Below, piece by piece: positions 1-7,055 of a DNA stretch of 8,728 bases. Positions within the stretch are counted from its first letter, which is position 1; every line of letters begins with the position of its first letter. Under the pieces are notes generated by a model, which worked only from the letters and a program-made list of their open reading frames with translations, was not told the DNA's origin and searched no databases. A program made the position numbers and the translations under genes. The stretch is from Thermoplasmata archaeon (lineage in GTDB: Archaea > Thermoplasmatota > Thermoplasmata > UBA10834): contig JALOTO010000053.1 of assembly GCA_025457845.1 (NCBI GenBank), forward strand, positions 1 to 8,728. Reading direction: 5' to 3'.

Positions 1-1
1 G

Positions 2-1324
2 GCGGCCTTCGGCAGCGAGGGCCAGCTGGGGGTCGTCACATCGGTCACTCTCCAGGTCGACGCGAGGCCTGCGGTCGCAAGGCCCCACCTCGTGCTCTTC
101 GACGACACCAGGGAGGCGCTGGCCTTCGCCAAGGTGCTCACCGCGAGCAAGGTCGCCCCCGCACACATCCTCTTCGAGAGCGCGAACAGGCTCGTCATCG
201 CAAACCAGCTCATGGGCCAGCAGCACCTCAGGCCGGCCAACGCGGTGCTCGTGAGCGTTGAGGGCGAGGAGTCCGAGAAGGCCTTCGCCGATTTCATGAA
301 GGGGACCGGCCTCTCCGAGGAGAAGGAGTACCTCGCGCGGCTCCTCTGGAACGAGCGCTTCTTCCCCATGAAGGTGAGGCGGCTCGGCCCGGGCATGATG
401 GGGACCGAGATCGTCATGCCGAGCGGACAGCTGATGGACTCGATCGCCGCCGTAAGGAAGCTCTGCTCCAAGCTCGCTATAGACCCGATGTTCGAGGTCC
501 ACTTCCTGGCGGACGGGCGGTCCCTCCTCCTGTGCTTCTTCACGGTCGACCAGGGCAACACGATGGGCTACACCCTCGCGTCGTTCGAGTCGCTCCTGCT
601 CAGCAGGCTGCTGATCGACATGGGCGGGAAGCCCTACTCGATGGGCATCTGGAACATGCCGTTCTCCGATGCCGAGGACCGCTCGCACATGAAGCTGGTG
701 CGGGACGCGAAGACCAGGCTCGACCCGAAGGGCGTGATGAACTCAGGGAAGTTCTTCTACCTTTCCGGGAGGTTCGGACCTCTCGGCTCCGCCGTCCTCC
801 ACCCGAGGATCATGCGCCCGCTCCTCAGGACCGTCATCGCGTTCTCCCCGCTCTCGACCAAGCTGATCAGGTTCGTCGGCGAGTTCGCGAGGAGGCGGCT
901 CAGACCGGAGAGCAGGACGGACATACTCAGGACCGCGGACGAGTGCGCCATGTGCGGCGCCTGCGTTCCGGTGTGCCCGGCGTACCTCATGCTCGGCGAC
1001 GAGAGGGTGACCGCGAGGGGCAAGCTCCAGACCGCGAAGGCCATCTCTGGCGGGATGCCGCTGTCCAAGGAACATGCCCACAGGACCTTCCTCTGCATGA
1101 GGTGCAAGGCCTGCGAGCAGGTCTGCCAGTCCAAGCTCGACCTCATCCCGATCTACGAGAAGCTCGAGGCGCAGCTCGAACGCGCCCACGGGAGGGACGC
1201 GAAGGAGATCGAGGCGTTCGTGAGGGCGGCAGAGGCCTCCCCGGAGTACGACGAGCTGGTCTGCCGCGGCCTGGTGCTCGGGGCTCCAAGGCACGGGACG
1301 GGGGGTGTGAAGCCGGATGTATGA
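2..1324 (+). CDS. FAD-linked oxidase (GlcD-like) fused to a two-cluster ferredoxin domain, 5' partial
   Basis: This is a flavin dehydrogenase of the FAD-linked oxidase family (GlcD / D-lactate dehydrogenase type), likely cytoplasmic, passing electrons from an unknown 2-hydroxyacid-like substrate to iron-sulfur clusters. The frame is open to the window edge. The first codons (nt 11-58) read GSEGQLGVVTSVTLQV, the family signature at the end of the FAD-binding domain, so the gene begins upstream and the in-frame GTG at 92 is not the start. The FAD oxidase C-terminal domain follows, ending with LDPKGVMNSGKFF near nt 720-760. Two C-x2-C-x2-C-x3-C motifs (Cys codons from nt 944 and from nt 1094) indicate two [4Fe-4S] clusters. 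The cysteine-rich CCG domains usual in GlcF are absent. The family's SGEHGIG motif appears to be replaced by YSMGIWN, so the substrate is uncertain. The stop overlaps the next gene by 8 bases, which suggests translational coupling. Confidence 0.85.
   Translation, partial: AAFGSEGQLGVVTSVTLQVDARPAVARPHLVLFDDTREALAFAKVLTASKVAPAHILFESANRLVIANQLMGQQHLRPANAVLVSVEGEESEKAFADFMKGTGLSEEKEYLARLLWNERFFPMKVRRLGPGMMGTEIVMPSGQLMDSIAAVRKLCSKLAIDPMFEVHFLADGRSLLLCFFTVDQGNTMGYTLASFESLLLSRLLIDMGGKPYSMGIWNMPFSDAEDRSHMKLVRDAKTRLDPKGVMNSGKFFYLSGRFGPLGSAVLHPRIMRPLLRTVIAFSPLSTKLIRFVGEFARRRLRPESRTDILRTADECAMCGACVPVCPAYLMLGDERVTARGKLQTAKAISGGMPLSKEHAHRTFLCMRCKACEQVCQSKLDLIPIYEKLEAQLERAHGRDAKEIEAFVRAAEASPEYDELVCRGLVLGAPRHGTGGVKPDV
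1301..1307 (+). promoter_or_regulatory. Ribosome binding site for the gene at 1317
   Basis: GGGGGTG differs by one base from the archaeal consensus GGAGGTG and lies 9 bases before the ATG at 1317, inside the end of the upstream gene. It supports the ATG at 1317 over the next in-frame ATG at 1341. Confidence 0.55.
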
Positions 1325-2702
1325 GCGGTACCACATCTCGATGAAGCCGGTCCCGAGCAGGGCCAACCCAGTCCCCAAGTTCGTCATCACGAGGGCGTCC
1401 AACTGCGTCAACTGCGGGAAGTGCGAGAAGGCCTGCATCTTCGGTGTGCACGAACGCAGCAAGAAGGACCCGCGCGAGATGGCCGACCCCCTCAGCCACC
1501 TCTGCAAGAACTGCTTCAGGTGCATAGCGGACTGCCCGCAGAGGGCCCTCACCATGTCCGTAGGCCCGGAGTTCCGCGCCCTCGGCAGGGGCCTGTGGAC
1601 CTCCCAGAGGATCGCGACGGTCTGGGGCGAGGCCGAGACCGGCAAGATCCCGGTCCTGGGCGCGGGCTACAGGGGGCCTTTCGCGGGACCCAACTTCGAC
1701 GGCATGTGGACGGACATGTCCGAGATAGTGAGGCCGACAAGGGACGGCATCCACGGCAGGGAGTCCATCTCGACGGGCGTGGACGTCGGCGCGAAGCCCC
1801 TCTCTCTCGAGTTCGACGGCGAGGGCGGGCTCGTCACGCGCACCCCAGATGTGATCGAGCTGCCGGTCCCGGCCGTGCTTGACATCTCCAGGATGAGGAC
1901 GACGACGGAGAACACGGTCACGGGCTTCGCCCTGGCGGCCAAGGAGCTCGGCACCCTCATGTTCATCCCGTACGGGATCATCTCGTTCAACATACTCGAG
2001 GCAGGCAGGGGGCACATAGTCCCCGTCTACCCTGACACGGTCAAGCCCGACGGGATCAAGCTCCCCGAGGGGACGAGGATGGCCGAGGTCCACATGGGCC
2101 CCGGCTGGAGGGAGACCGCCAGGGACTTCGCCTCTCAGCATCCGGACGTGGTCCTCTCCATCAGGGTCCGCGCCGGGCAGGGGATCGAGAGGAAGGTCGT
2201 GGAGCTGGCCCAGGACGGCATCGCGGTCGTCCACCTGGACTACGACCGTCAGGGGATGGAGGAGGGCTCGGACGCCAGGCACGCCATGAACTCGCTCCGT
2301 TCCATCCACAAGGCGCTGGTCTCCGAGGGGATCAGGGACAGGGTCACCATCATCTCCGGGGGCGGCGTGGCCGCGGCCGAGCACGTCCCGAAGACCATCA
2401 TCTGCGGGGCCGACGTGGTCGCGGTGGAGCGCGCGCTGATCATCGCGCTGGAGTGCCGGAACTGCATCACGTGCTCGCGGGGCTCGTGCCCGATCAACCT
2501 CCAGGCGGCGGAGCCCGAGTGGGTCCAGGGGAGGGTCTGCAACCTGATAGGCGCATGGCGCGACCAGATGCTCGAGATGATGGGCGCGATGGGCATACGC
2601 GAGGTGCGCAGGCTCAGGGGCGAGGTGGGCCGCGCGATATTCTTCGACGACCTCGAGAGGGACATGATGGCAGCGCTCAAGGGGGGCGAGAAGCATGGCT
2701 AG
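1317..2702 (+). CDS. Divergent glutamate synthase FMN-domain-like iron-sulfur protein
   Basis: A 461-residue paralog of the next gene. The N-terminus has two ferredoxin-type motifs (Cys30/33/36/40 and Cys63/66/69/73). A shared block around WTSQRIATVWGEAETGKIP matches WSAETIMATWKMAETGRPIP in the neighbour, followed by a TIM-barrel-like region. The C-terminus keeps a GltS-type cluster motif, C380-x5-C386-x4-C391, with an extra Cys383, which is the classical [3Fe-4S] spacing. It keeps ISGGGVAAAEHV, the equivalent of the phosphate-binding GG loop. It lacks the counterparts of GGMSFG, GEGG, QGAKPG and GGTGAAP that the neighbour has. I infer a non-catalytic or altered electron-transfer or scaffold partner of the 503-residue paralog; a distinct enzyme activity remains possible. 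It overlaps genes on both sides by 8 bases. Family membership is firm; function is uncertain. Confidence 0.82.
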   Translation: MYERYHISMKPVPSRANPVPKFVITRASNCVNCGKCEKACIFGVHERSKKDPREMADPLSHLCKNCFRCIADCPQRALTMSVGPEFRALGRGLWTSQRIATVWGEAETGKIPVLGAGYRGPFAGPNFDGMWTDMSEIVRPTRDGIHGRESISTGVDVGAKPLSLEFDGEGGLVTRTPDVIELPVPAVLDISRMRTTTENTVTGFALAAKELGTLMFIPYGIISFNILEAGRGHIVPVYPDTVKPDGIKLPEGTRMAEVHMGPGWRETARDFASQHPDVVLSIRVRAGQGIERKVVELAQDGIAVVHLDYDRQGMEEGSDARHAMNSLRSIHKALVSEGIRDRVTIISGGGVAAAEHVPKTIICGADVVAVERALIIALECRNCITCSRGSCPINLQAAEPEWVQGRVCNLIGAWRDQMLEMMGAMGIREVRRLRGEVGRAIFFDDLERDMMAALKGGEKHG

Positions 2703-4206
2703 GAAGGCCGACGCGTACTCCGACCAGTTCCCCGAGACAGCCCTGGCCCCCGCGGACAGGCTCACGTTCATGAACAGGTTCTCGGTCACGAGGGCGGAGA
2801 CCTGCATCTCCTGCGGCATGTGCGAGGCGCTCTGCCCGTACGGCGTCCACAGGAGGATCGAGGGGCACGCCAAGATCCTCCCGCCGGACGACAGGAAGTG
2901 CATCGGCCCGTCGTGCGAGGTCAACTACTTCTTCTGCGTCGCCAACTGCCCGACGACCTCCCTCTCGGTGAAGGCCAGCGACAACTTCGCGAGCATGGGA
3001 GACCCGCGCTGGAGCGCGGAGACCATCATGGCCACATGGAAGATGGCCGAGACGGGGAGGCCCATCCCGCTGGACCACCCAGGGAACGTGGGCGCCTCGG
3101 GCGGAGGCTTCGACAAGCTCCACTTCAGGCTGCCGGGGAAGGCGGCGAAGGGCGACCCGTCGCGCATCTCGACCGCGATCGACCTCAACAGGCGGGGCGC
3201 AGGCACGCGGATCAGGATCCCCATCCCGGTCTACGGCGGCGGCATGTCGTTCGGCTCCGTCAGCGTGTACACGATGATGGCGAGGGCGAAGGCCGCGAAG
3301 GCCCTGGGGACGTTCATATGCACGGGCGAGGGCGGGTACCCCGAGCAGCTCGTGCCCTTCAAGGACCATGTCATAACCCAGATCGCGACGGGACTGTTCG
3401 GCGTGCGCGAGGAGACCCTCCAGCGCGCCCCGATCCTCGAGTTCAAGTACGCCCAGGGGGCCAAGCCTGGCCTCGGCGGGCACCTGCTCGCGGACAAGAA
3501 CACGCCCGACGTCGCGAGGATGAGGGAGGCGGTGCCGTACACCAGCCTCTTCTCCCCGTTCCCGTTCCACAGCGTCTACTCCGTCGAGGACCACAAGAAG
3601 CACCTCGACTGGGCGGCCGCGATCAACCCGAGGGCACTCCTGTCGGTGAAGGTCTCGACCCCGAACGACGTCGAGATGGTCAGTGTGGGGAGCTACTACG
3701 CCGGGGCGCACATAGTCCACCTGGACGGTGGCTACGGCGGCACAGGGGCCGCCCCCGAGATCGCCAAGAAGAACATCGCGATGCCAATTGAGTACGCCAT
3801 CCCGAAGGTCCACAGGTTCCTCGAGGCCGAGGGCATCAGGGACCAGGTCACGCTCGTCGCGAGCGGCGGCCTCAGGACCGCGATGGATGTCGCGAAGTCC
3901 ATCGCGCTCGGGGCCGACGGCGCGGTCATAGGGACGTCCGACCTCGTCGCGGTCGGCTGCGTGCGCTGCGGCAACTGCGAGAGCGGCCGCGGCTGCCCGA
4001 GGGGCATAGCGACGACAGACCCCGAGCTCCAGAAGATCACGGACTCGGACTGGGGCGCACAGAGGATAGTCAACATGTACACCGCGTGGAGGCTCCAGTG
4101 GTGCGAGCTCCTCGACTCGTTCGGAATGAACGACATCCAGCAGCTCCGTGGCAGGACCGACCTCCTCAGGCACGAGGACCACCCAGACAAGGAGGTCGTG
4201 AGATGA
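2695..4206 (+). CDS. gltB: Archaeal glutamate synthase, FMN-binding subunit with ferredoxin domain
   Basis: Likely catalyses the synthase half-reaction: 2-oxoglutarate plus ammonia plus two electrons gives glutamate, on FMN. The 503 residues begin with a ferredoxin region: Cys37/40/43/47, then an unusual C69-x4-C74-x6-C81-x3-C85-P. The GltS barrel follows with PVYGGGMSFGS (FMN loop), CTGEGG, AQGAKPGLGGHL (the lysine of the 2-oxoglutarate site), SPFPFHSVYSVED, LDGGYGGTGAAP and VASGGLRTAMDV (FMN phosphate). The cluster motif is C422-x2-C425-x2-C428-x5-C434-P, so a fourth cysteine is present beside the usual three, and the last gap is x5 instead of x4. The standalone domain with fused ferredoxin is the archaeal form; bacterial GltB carries glutaminase and GXGXG on the same chain, and here those lie in the next gene. 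It overlaps the upstream gene by 8 bases and the downstream gene by 4 (ATGA). Confidence 0.9.
   Translation: MARKADAYSDQFPETALAPADRLTFMNRFSVTRAETCISCGMCEALCPYGVHRRIEGHAKILPPDDRKCIGPSCEVNYFFCVANCPTTSLSVKASDNFASMGDPRWSAETIMATWKMAETGRPIPLDHPGNVGASGGGFDKLHFRLPGKAAKGDPSRISTAIDLNRRGAGTRIRIPIPVYGGGMSFGSVSVYTMMARAKAAKALGTFICTGEGGYPEQLVPFKDHVITQIATGLFGVREETLQRAPILEFKYAQGAKPGLGGHLLADKNTPDVARMREAVPYTSLFSPFPFHSVYSVEDHKKHLDWAAAINPRALLSVKVSTPNDVEMVSVGSYYAGAHIVHLDGGYGGTGAAPEIAKKNIAMPIEYAIPKVHRFLEAEGIRDQVTLVASGGLRTAMDVAKSIALGADGAVIGTSDLVAVGCVRCGNCESGRGCPRGIATTDPELQKITDSDWGAQRIVNMYTAWRLQWCELLDSFGMNDIQQLRGRTDLLRHEDHPDKEVVR
4191..4196 (+). promoter_or_regulatory. Ribosome binding site fixing the start of the glutaminase gene
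   Basis: GGAGGT is a strong SD six bases before the ATG at 4203, within the end of the preceding gene. It decides for 4203 against an in-frame extension starting at 4086 and against the later ATG at 4278. Confidence 0.75.
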
Positions 4207-6839
4207 ACAACGATGCCAGGACGCTCACGGAGGCGAGGGCGTGGATGCAGGCCCACTCGCGCTCGACCGGCACACACATGCAGGAGGCCGAGGGGGGTTG
4301 CGGCGTCGTCGGCATCGTCAGCACAGCCCCCGTCGCGGGCAGGCACATATTCGAGCCGCTCATCCAGATGCACAACCGCGGGAACGGGAAGGGCGGCGGC
4401 ATAGCGGCGGTCGGCCTCGACGCCGACCAGCTCGGAGTCACCCAGCGCATCCTCGAGCAGGACTACCTCCTCCAGGTGGCCTACCTCAAGCCCGAGGTCA
4501 GGGACCAGCTCGAGGACGAGTTCATCAAGCCCAACTACCGCGTCGAGCGCAAGTACAAGGTCGAGACCAGCACGGACCCGGCCCTGCTGAAGTCCCTGGA
4601 AGTCACCCCTCCAGAGGTCTGGCGGTACTTCTGCAGGGCGAAGAAGGACGCCCTCGAGGCCTTCGTCGCCAAGAGGAAGCTCGGGACGATGGACCCGAGG
4701 AAGGCAGAGGACGAGTTCGTCTACCAGACCAGCTTCGCGATCAACGTCAAGTACTACGCATCGTCCGGGATGTCCGCGTTCGTGATGTCCCACGGGCGCA
4801 ACATGCTCGTGATGAAGATCGTCGGGTACGCGGAGGACGTCATAAGGTACTACAAGCTCGACGAGATGCGCGCCCACATATGGATTGGGCACCAGCGCTA
4901 CCCGACCAAGGGCCGCGTGTGGCACCCCGGAGGGGCCCACCCGTTCGTCGGGCTCGACGAGGCGCTCGTCCACAACGGCGACTTCGCGAACTACCACACC
5001 GTCTCGGAGTACCTCGGTCAGAGGAACATCGTCCCGCTCTTCCTGACGGACACGGAGGTCTCGGTCCTGCTCTTCGACCTGCTCAACAGGACCTATGGGT
5101 ACCCGCTGGAGTACATAATCGAGTCGCTCGCCCCGACGACGGAGAGGGACTTCCACCTCCTGCCGGAGGCGAAGCGGAGGATCTACCGTGCGATCCAGGC
5201 CACTCACATCCATGGCTCGCCTGACGGCCCCTGGCTCTTCATCATAGGAAGGAACTGCTTCTACGACAACAAGCTCCAGCTCATGGGGATCACGGACACC
5301 TCGATGCTCAGGCCGCAGGTGTTCGCCCTCGTCGACGGGGATGTCCAGATAGGGCTCATCGCCTCGGAGAAGCAGGCGATCGACTCAGTGCTCTCGAGCA
5401 TCTCGCGGGAGATGCCGACCGTCCCGAAGTACGCTGACAGGTACTGGAACGCGAGGGGAGGGAGCCACACGGACGGGGGCGCGTTCATATTGAGCCTCTA
5501 CCCGGAGGCGGGCGCCCCGGGGAAGAAGAGGCTCATCTGCACGAACAAGTTCGGCACCTCGGTCACGGTCCCGCAGACGGACTGGAGCCGGGACGACGAC
5601 ATCGCCCTCGGCAAGCCGTTCCCGAAGGCCCCCAGGAAGTCGGCCCTCGGAGAGGAGCTCGCGGCCAGGAAGGACCCGGAGGCTTCCTTCAACCTCCTGG
5701 TGAAGCAGCTGGGGGAGGTCTCGGGCGAGGAACTCAACTCAGTGTTCTCGTACCTCGTGAAGCTCGCGGGCAAGAGCGACGTGGGGATGGATGAGTCCGT
5801 CGCATTGCTCACTCTGATGCTGGACAGGCGCTATCCGACGGGGAAGTACAGGCGTAGCAGGCTCGTTCAGAAGGCGAACGAGTGCCTTGACGAGATCCTA
5901 CGCTCTGCGCCGCGGGTCGACAAGGCCGACAAGTCGCTCTACTCGCTGGTGGACCTGAAGTCAAGGGAGAAGCTCAAGGGACCGTCCTCACCGTACTCGA
6001 AGCTCGCCATCGACTGCGCAGGCTTCCCGATGGAAGGGGAGGAGGGCGTTTCGTTCGTGATCAAGAGGGCCAGGGAGCTCGGCTGGACCAGGGTCCTCGC
6101 TTTCGCGGCCCACGGCCAGAGGTTCTTCGGTTGCAGCCTTGGGCCGAAGTCGAAGGGCTTCAGGATCGATGCGTACGGCAGTCCTGGCGACTATCTCGCC
6201 TCCGGCCTCGACGGCGCAGAGGTACATGTGCACACGAACGGCCAGGACCAGCTCGGCCAGATACTCGCGAACGGCAAGTTCGTGGTCTACGGCGACGTCG
6301 GCCAGACGTTCCTGTACGGGGCGAAGGGCGGCGAGACCTACGTCATGGGAAACGCCGCCGGCAGGCCCCTCATCAACGCGGTCGGCAAGCCCAAGGTCGT
6401 CATCAACGGGACGTGCCTGGACTATCTTGCGGAATCGTTCATGGCGGGCAACCCGCTCTACGGCGGGGGGTTCGTCGTCCTCAACGGCATCGCGTTCGAC
6501 CACACCGGCTCCCCGTACGAGCTCCCGGAACCGTATCCCGGAGGGAACCTGTTCTCCCTCGCCTCCGGCGGCGCGATATACGTCCGCGACCCGAGGAGGC
6601 TCATAGGGGAGGACCAGCTCAACGGGGGCAGGATAACCAAGCTCACCGAGGCGGACTGGAACCTGATACTGCCGTACCTCAAGGAGAACGAGAGGCTCTT
6701 CGGCTTCTCGGTAGATGACTTCCTCCTGAAGGTCGACGGAGTCAGGAAGGCCCCCGACGCAGTATACAGGAAGATCGAGCCCGCCCCGAGGGTCACGCTG
6801 GCGGGCAAGGTGCAGGAACAGGACGTCGGCGGGGACTAG
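4203..6839 (+). CDS. Glutamate synthase glutaminase domain fused to GXGXG domain
   Basis: 878 residues. The N-terminal part (about 33-420) is a class II glutamine amidotransferase that releases ammonia from glutamine. Cys33 in EGGCGVVGIVS is the expected nucleophile, exposed after removal of a 32-residue propeptide. Other expected active-site positions are GHQRYPT (Arg232), HNGDFANY (Asn258, Gly259) and TDTEV (Asp283). A helical, lysine-rich linker (about 510-600) leads to a C-terminal GXGXG beta-helix domain (about 640-810). This is recognised by repeated glycine motifs such as GSPGDYLASGLDGAEV, GDVGQTFLYGAKGGETYVMGNAAG and a final GGG. In bacterial GltB the FMN barrel lies between these domains; here it is absent and encoded just upstream, so the two proteins presumably assemble. 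The start at 4203 overlaps the previous stop as ATGA, with SD GGAGGT. No T-rich terminator is evident after the stop. Confidence 0.88.
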   Translation: MNNDARTLTEARAWMQAHSRSTGTHMQEAEGGCGVVGIVSTAPVAGRHIFEPLIQMHNRGNGKGGGIAAVGLDADQLGVTQRILEQDYLLQVAYLKPEVRDQLEDEFIKPNYRVERKYKVETSTDPALLKSLEVTPPEVWRYFCRAKKDALEAFVAKRKLGTMDPRKAEDEFVYQTSFAINVKYYASSGMSAFVMSHGRNMLVMKIVGYAEDVIRYYKLDEMRAHIWIGHQRYPTKGRVWHPGGAHPFVGLDEALVHNGDFANYHTVSEYLGQRNIVPLFLTDTEVSVLLFDLLNRTYGYPLEYIIESLAPTTERDFHLLPEAKRRIYRAIQATHIHGSPDGPWLFIIGRNCFYDNKLQLMGITDTSMLRPQVFALVDGDVQIGLIASEKQAIDSVLSSISREMPTVPKYADRYWNARGGSHTDGGAFILSLYPEAGAPGKKRLICTNKFGTSVTVPQTDWSRDDDIALGKPFPKAPRKSALGEELAARKDPEASFNLLVKQLGEVSGEELNSVFSYLVKLAGKSDVGMDESVALLTLMLDRRYPTGKYRRSRLVQKANECLDEILRSAPRVDKADKSLYSLVDLKSREKLKGPSSPYSKLAIDCAGFPMEGEEGVSFVIKRARELGWTRVLAFAAHGQRFFGCSLGPKSKGFRIDAYGSPGDYLASGLDGAEVHVHTNGQDQLGQILANGKFVVYGDVGQTFLYGAKGGETYVMGNAAGRPLINAVGKPKVVINGTCLDYLAESFMAGNPLYGGGFVVLNGIAFDHTGSPYELPEPYPGGNLFSLASGGAIYVRDPRRLIGEDQLNGGRITKLTEADWNLILPYLKENERLFGFSVDDFLLKVDGVRKAPDAVYRKIEPAPRVTLAGKVQEQDVGGD

Positions 6840-6904
6840 GCCGGGCGGGTGGCGTTTCAGTCATCCGCACGCGGTCTTGGACAATATTCGGACTGCGCTG
6901 TCGA

Positions 6905-6931
6905 GAACCGCCGGGTATTCGAACCAGAACC
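6905..6931. repeat. Three GAACC direct repeats upstream of the promoter
   Basis: GAACC occurs at 6905-6909, 6921-6925 and 6927-6931. The middle copy is part of the near-palindrome GGTATTCGAACC (6914-6925), which has TTCGAA at its centre. The group is framed by TCGAG (6901-6905) and CTCGA (6931-6935), an inverted pair. Its place just before the TATA-like boxes fits an activator or BRE-adjacent regulator site, but the repeats are short and could be chance. Confidence 0.3.
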
Positions 6932-6935
6932 TCGA

Positions 6936-6966
6936 TTTAATACGATGTCAGTAGTCTTAAATACGA
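6936..6966 (+). promoter_or_regulatory. Tandem archaeal TATA-like promoter elements for the nfn genes
   Basis: TTTAATACGA (6936-6945) and TTAAATACGA (6957-6966) stand out as A/T islands in very GC-rich DNA, and each resembles an archaeal TATA box. They differ at one base and start 21 bases apart. With the usual distance of about 25 bases from box to start, the downstream box would start transcription near 6985 and the upstream one near 6964. This gives the nfn pair its own promoter, separate from the upstream glutamate synthase genes. Confidence 0.6.
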
Positions 6967-6989
6967 ACTTACGAATGCAGCGCCCAGAG

Positions 6990-7014
6990 GCATCGCGGGC
7001 GCGGCCCGGGATGC
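6990..7014 (+). other. Leader hairpin 1 (10 bp with one G-G mismatch)
   Basis: GCATC (6990-6994) pairs with GATGC (7010-7014) and CGGGC (6996-7000) pairs with GCCCG (7004-7008). The two stems are separated by a single G6995-G7009 mismatch, and the loop is GCG (7001-7003). The hairpin begins about where the downstream TATA-like box would place the 5' end of the mRNA. The pairing is read directly; a regulatory role is inference. Confidence 0.5.
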
Positions 7015-7043
7015 ACCGCGGCCGCACCTTCTGCGGCGGCGGT
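7015..7043 (+). other. Leader hairpin 2 (11 bp with one G-G mismatch)
   Basis: ACCGC (7015-7019) pairs with GCGGT (7039-7043) and GCCGCA (7021-7026) pairs with TGCGGC (7032-7037). A single G7020-G7038 mismatch separates them and the loop is CCTTC. It starts at the base right after hairpin 1 and ends 8 bases before the SD core, so the two could stack end to end and leave the ribosome site free. A role in translation control is inference. Confidence 0.5.
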
Positions 7044-7050
7044 CGGCAAA

Positions 7051-7055
7051 GGGTG
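7051..7055 (+). promoter_or_regulatory. Ribosome binding site for the NfnA-like gene
   Basis: GGGTG lies five bases before the ATG at 7061, the only good start for the conserved reading frame. It is complementary, through GGTGC, to GCACC at 7013-7017 and at 7024-7028 in the leader hairpins. Confidence 0.5.

Noticed and set aside
92..94. GTG as the start of the first gene
   Set aside because: The same frame is open to the window edge and encodes a conserved FAD-domain signature upstream of it, so the gene is 5' truncated, not started here.
532..1344. Plus-strand out-of-frame reading frame inside the first gene (similar ones at 1421-1882, 2820-3791, 4241-5224 and 6131-6718)
   Set aside because: Arg/Gly-rich translations with no recognisable motif, overlapping genes with strong family motifs.
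1143..2924. Long minus-strand reading frames (also 2677-4182 and 3732-5213)
   Set aside because: They lie antisense to clear conserved genes, have low-complexity Arg/Pro/Asp/Val-rich translations, and arise because high third-position GC removes stops on the opposite strand.
4086..4202. Longer N-terminus for the glutaminase gene
   Set aside because: The extension overlaps the conserved end of the FMN subunit and lacks motifs; the ATG at 4203 has a strong SD and a typical ATGA overlap.
6840..6900. Transcription terminator after the glutaminase gene
   Set aside because: No T-run and no convincing stem-loop could be found, so termination there remains unproven.
6914..6925. tRNA T-arm-like GGTTCGAATACC on the minus strand
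   Set aside because: Only a 3-bp stem forms, and no D-arm, anticodon arm or acceptor stem is found around it.
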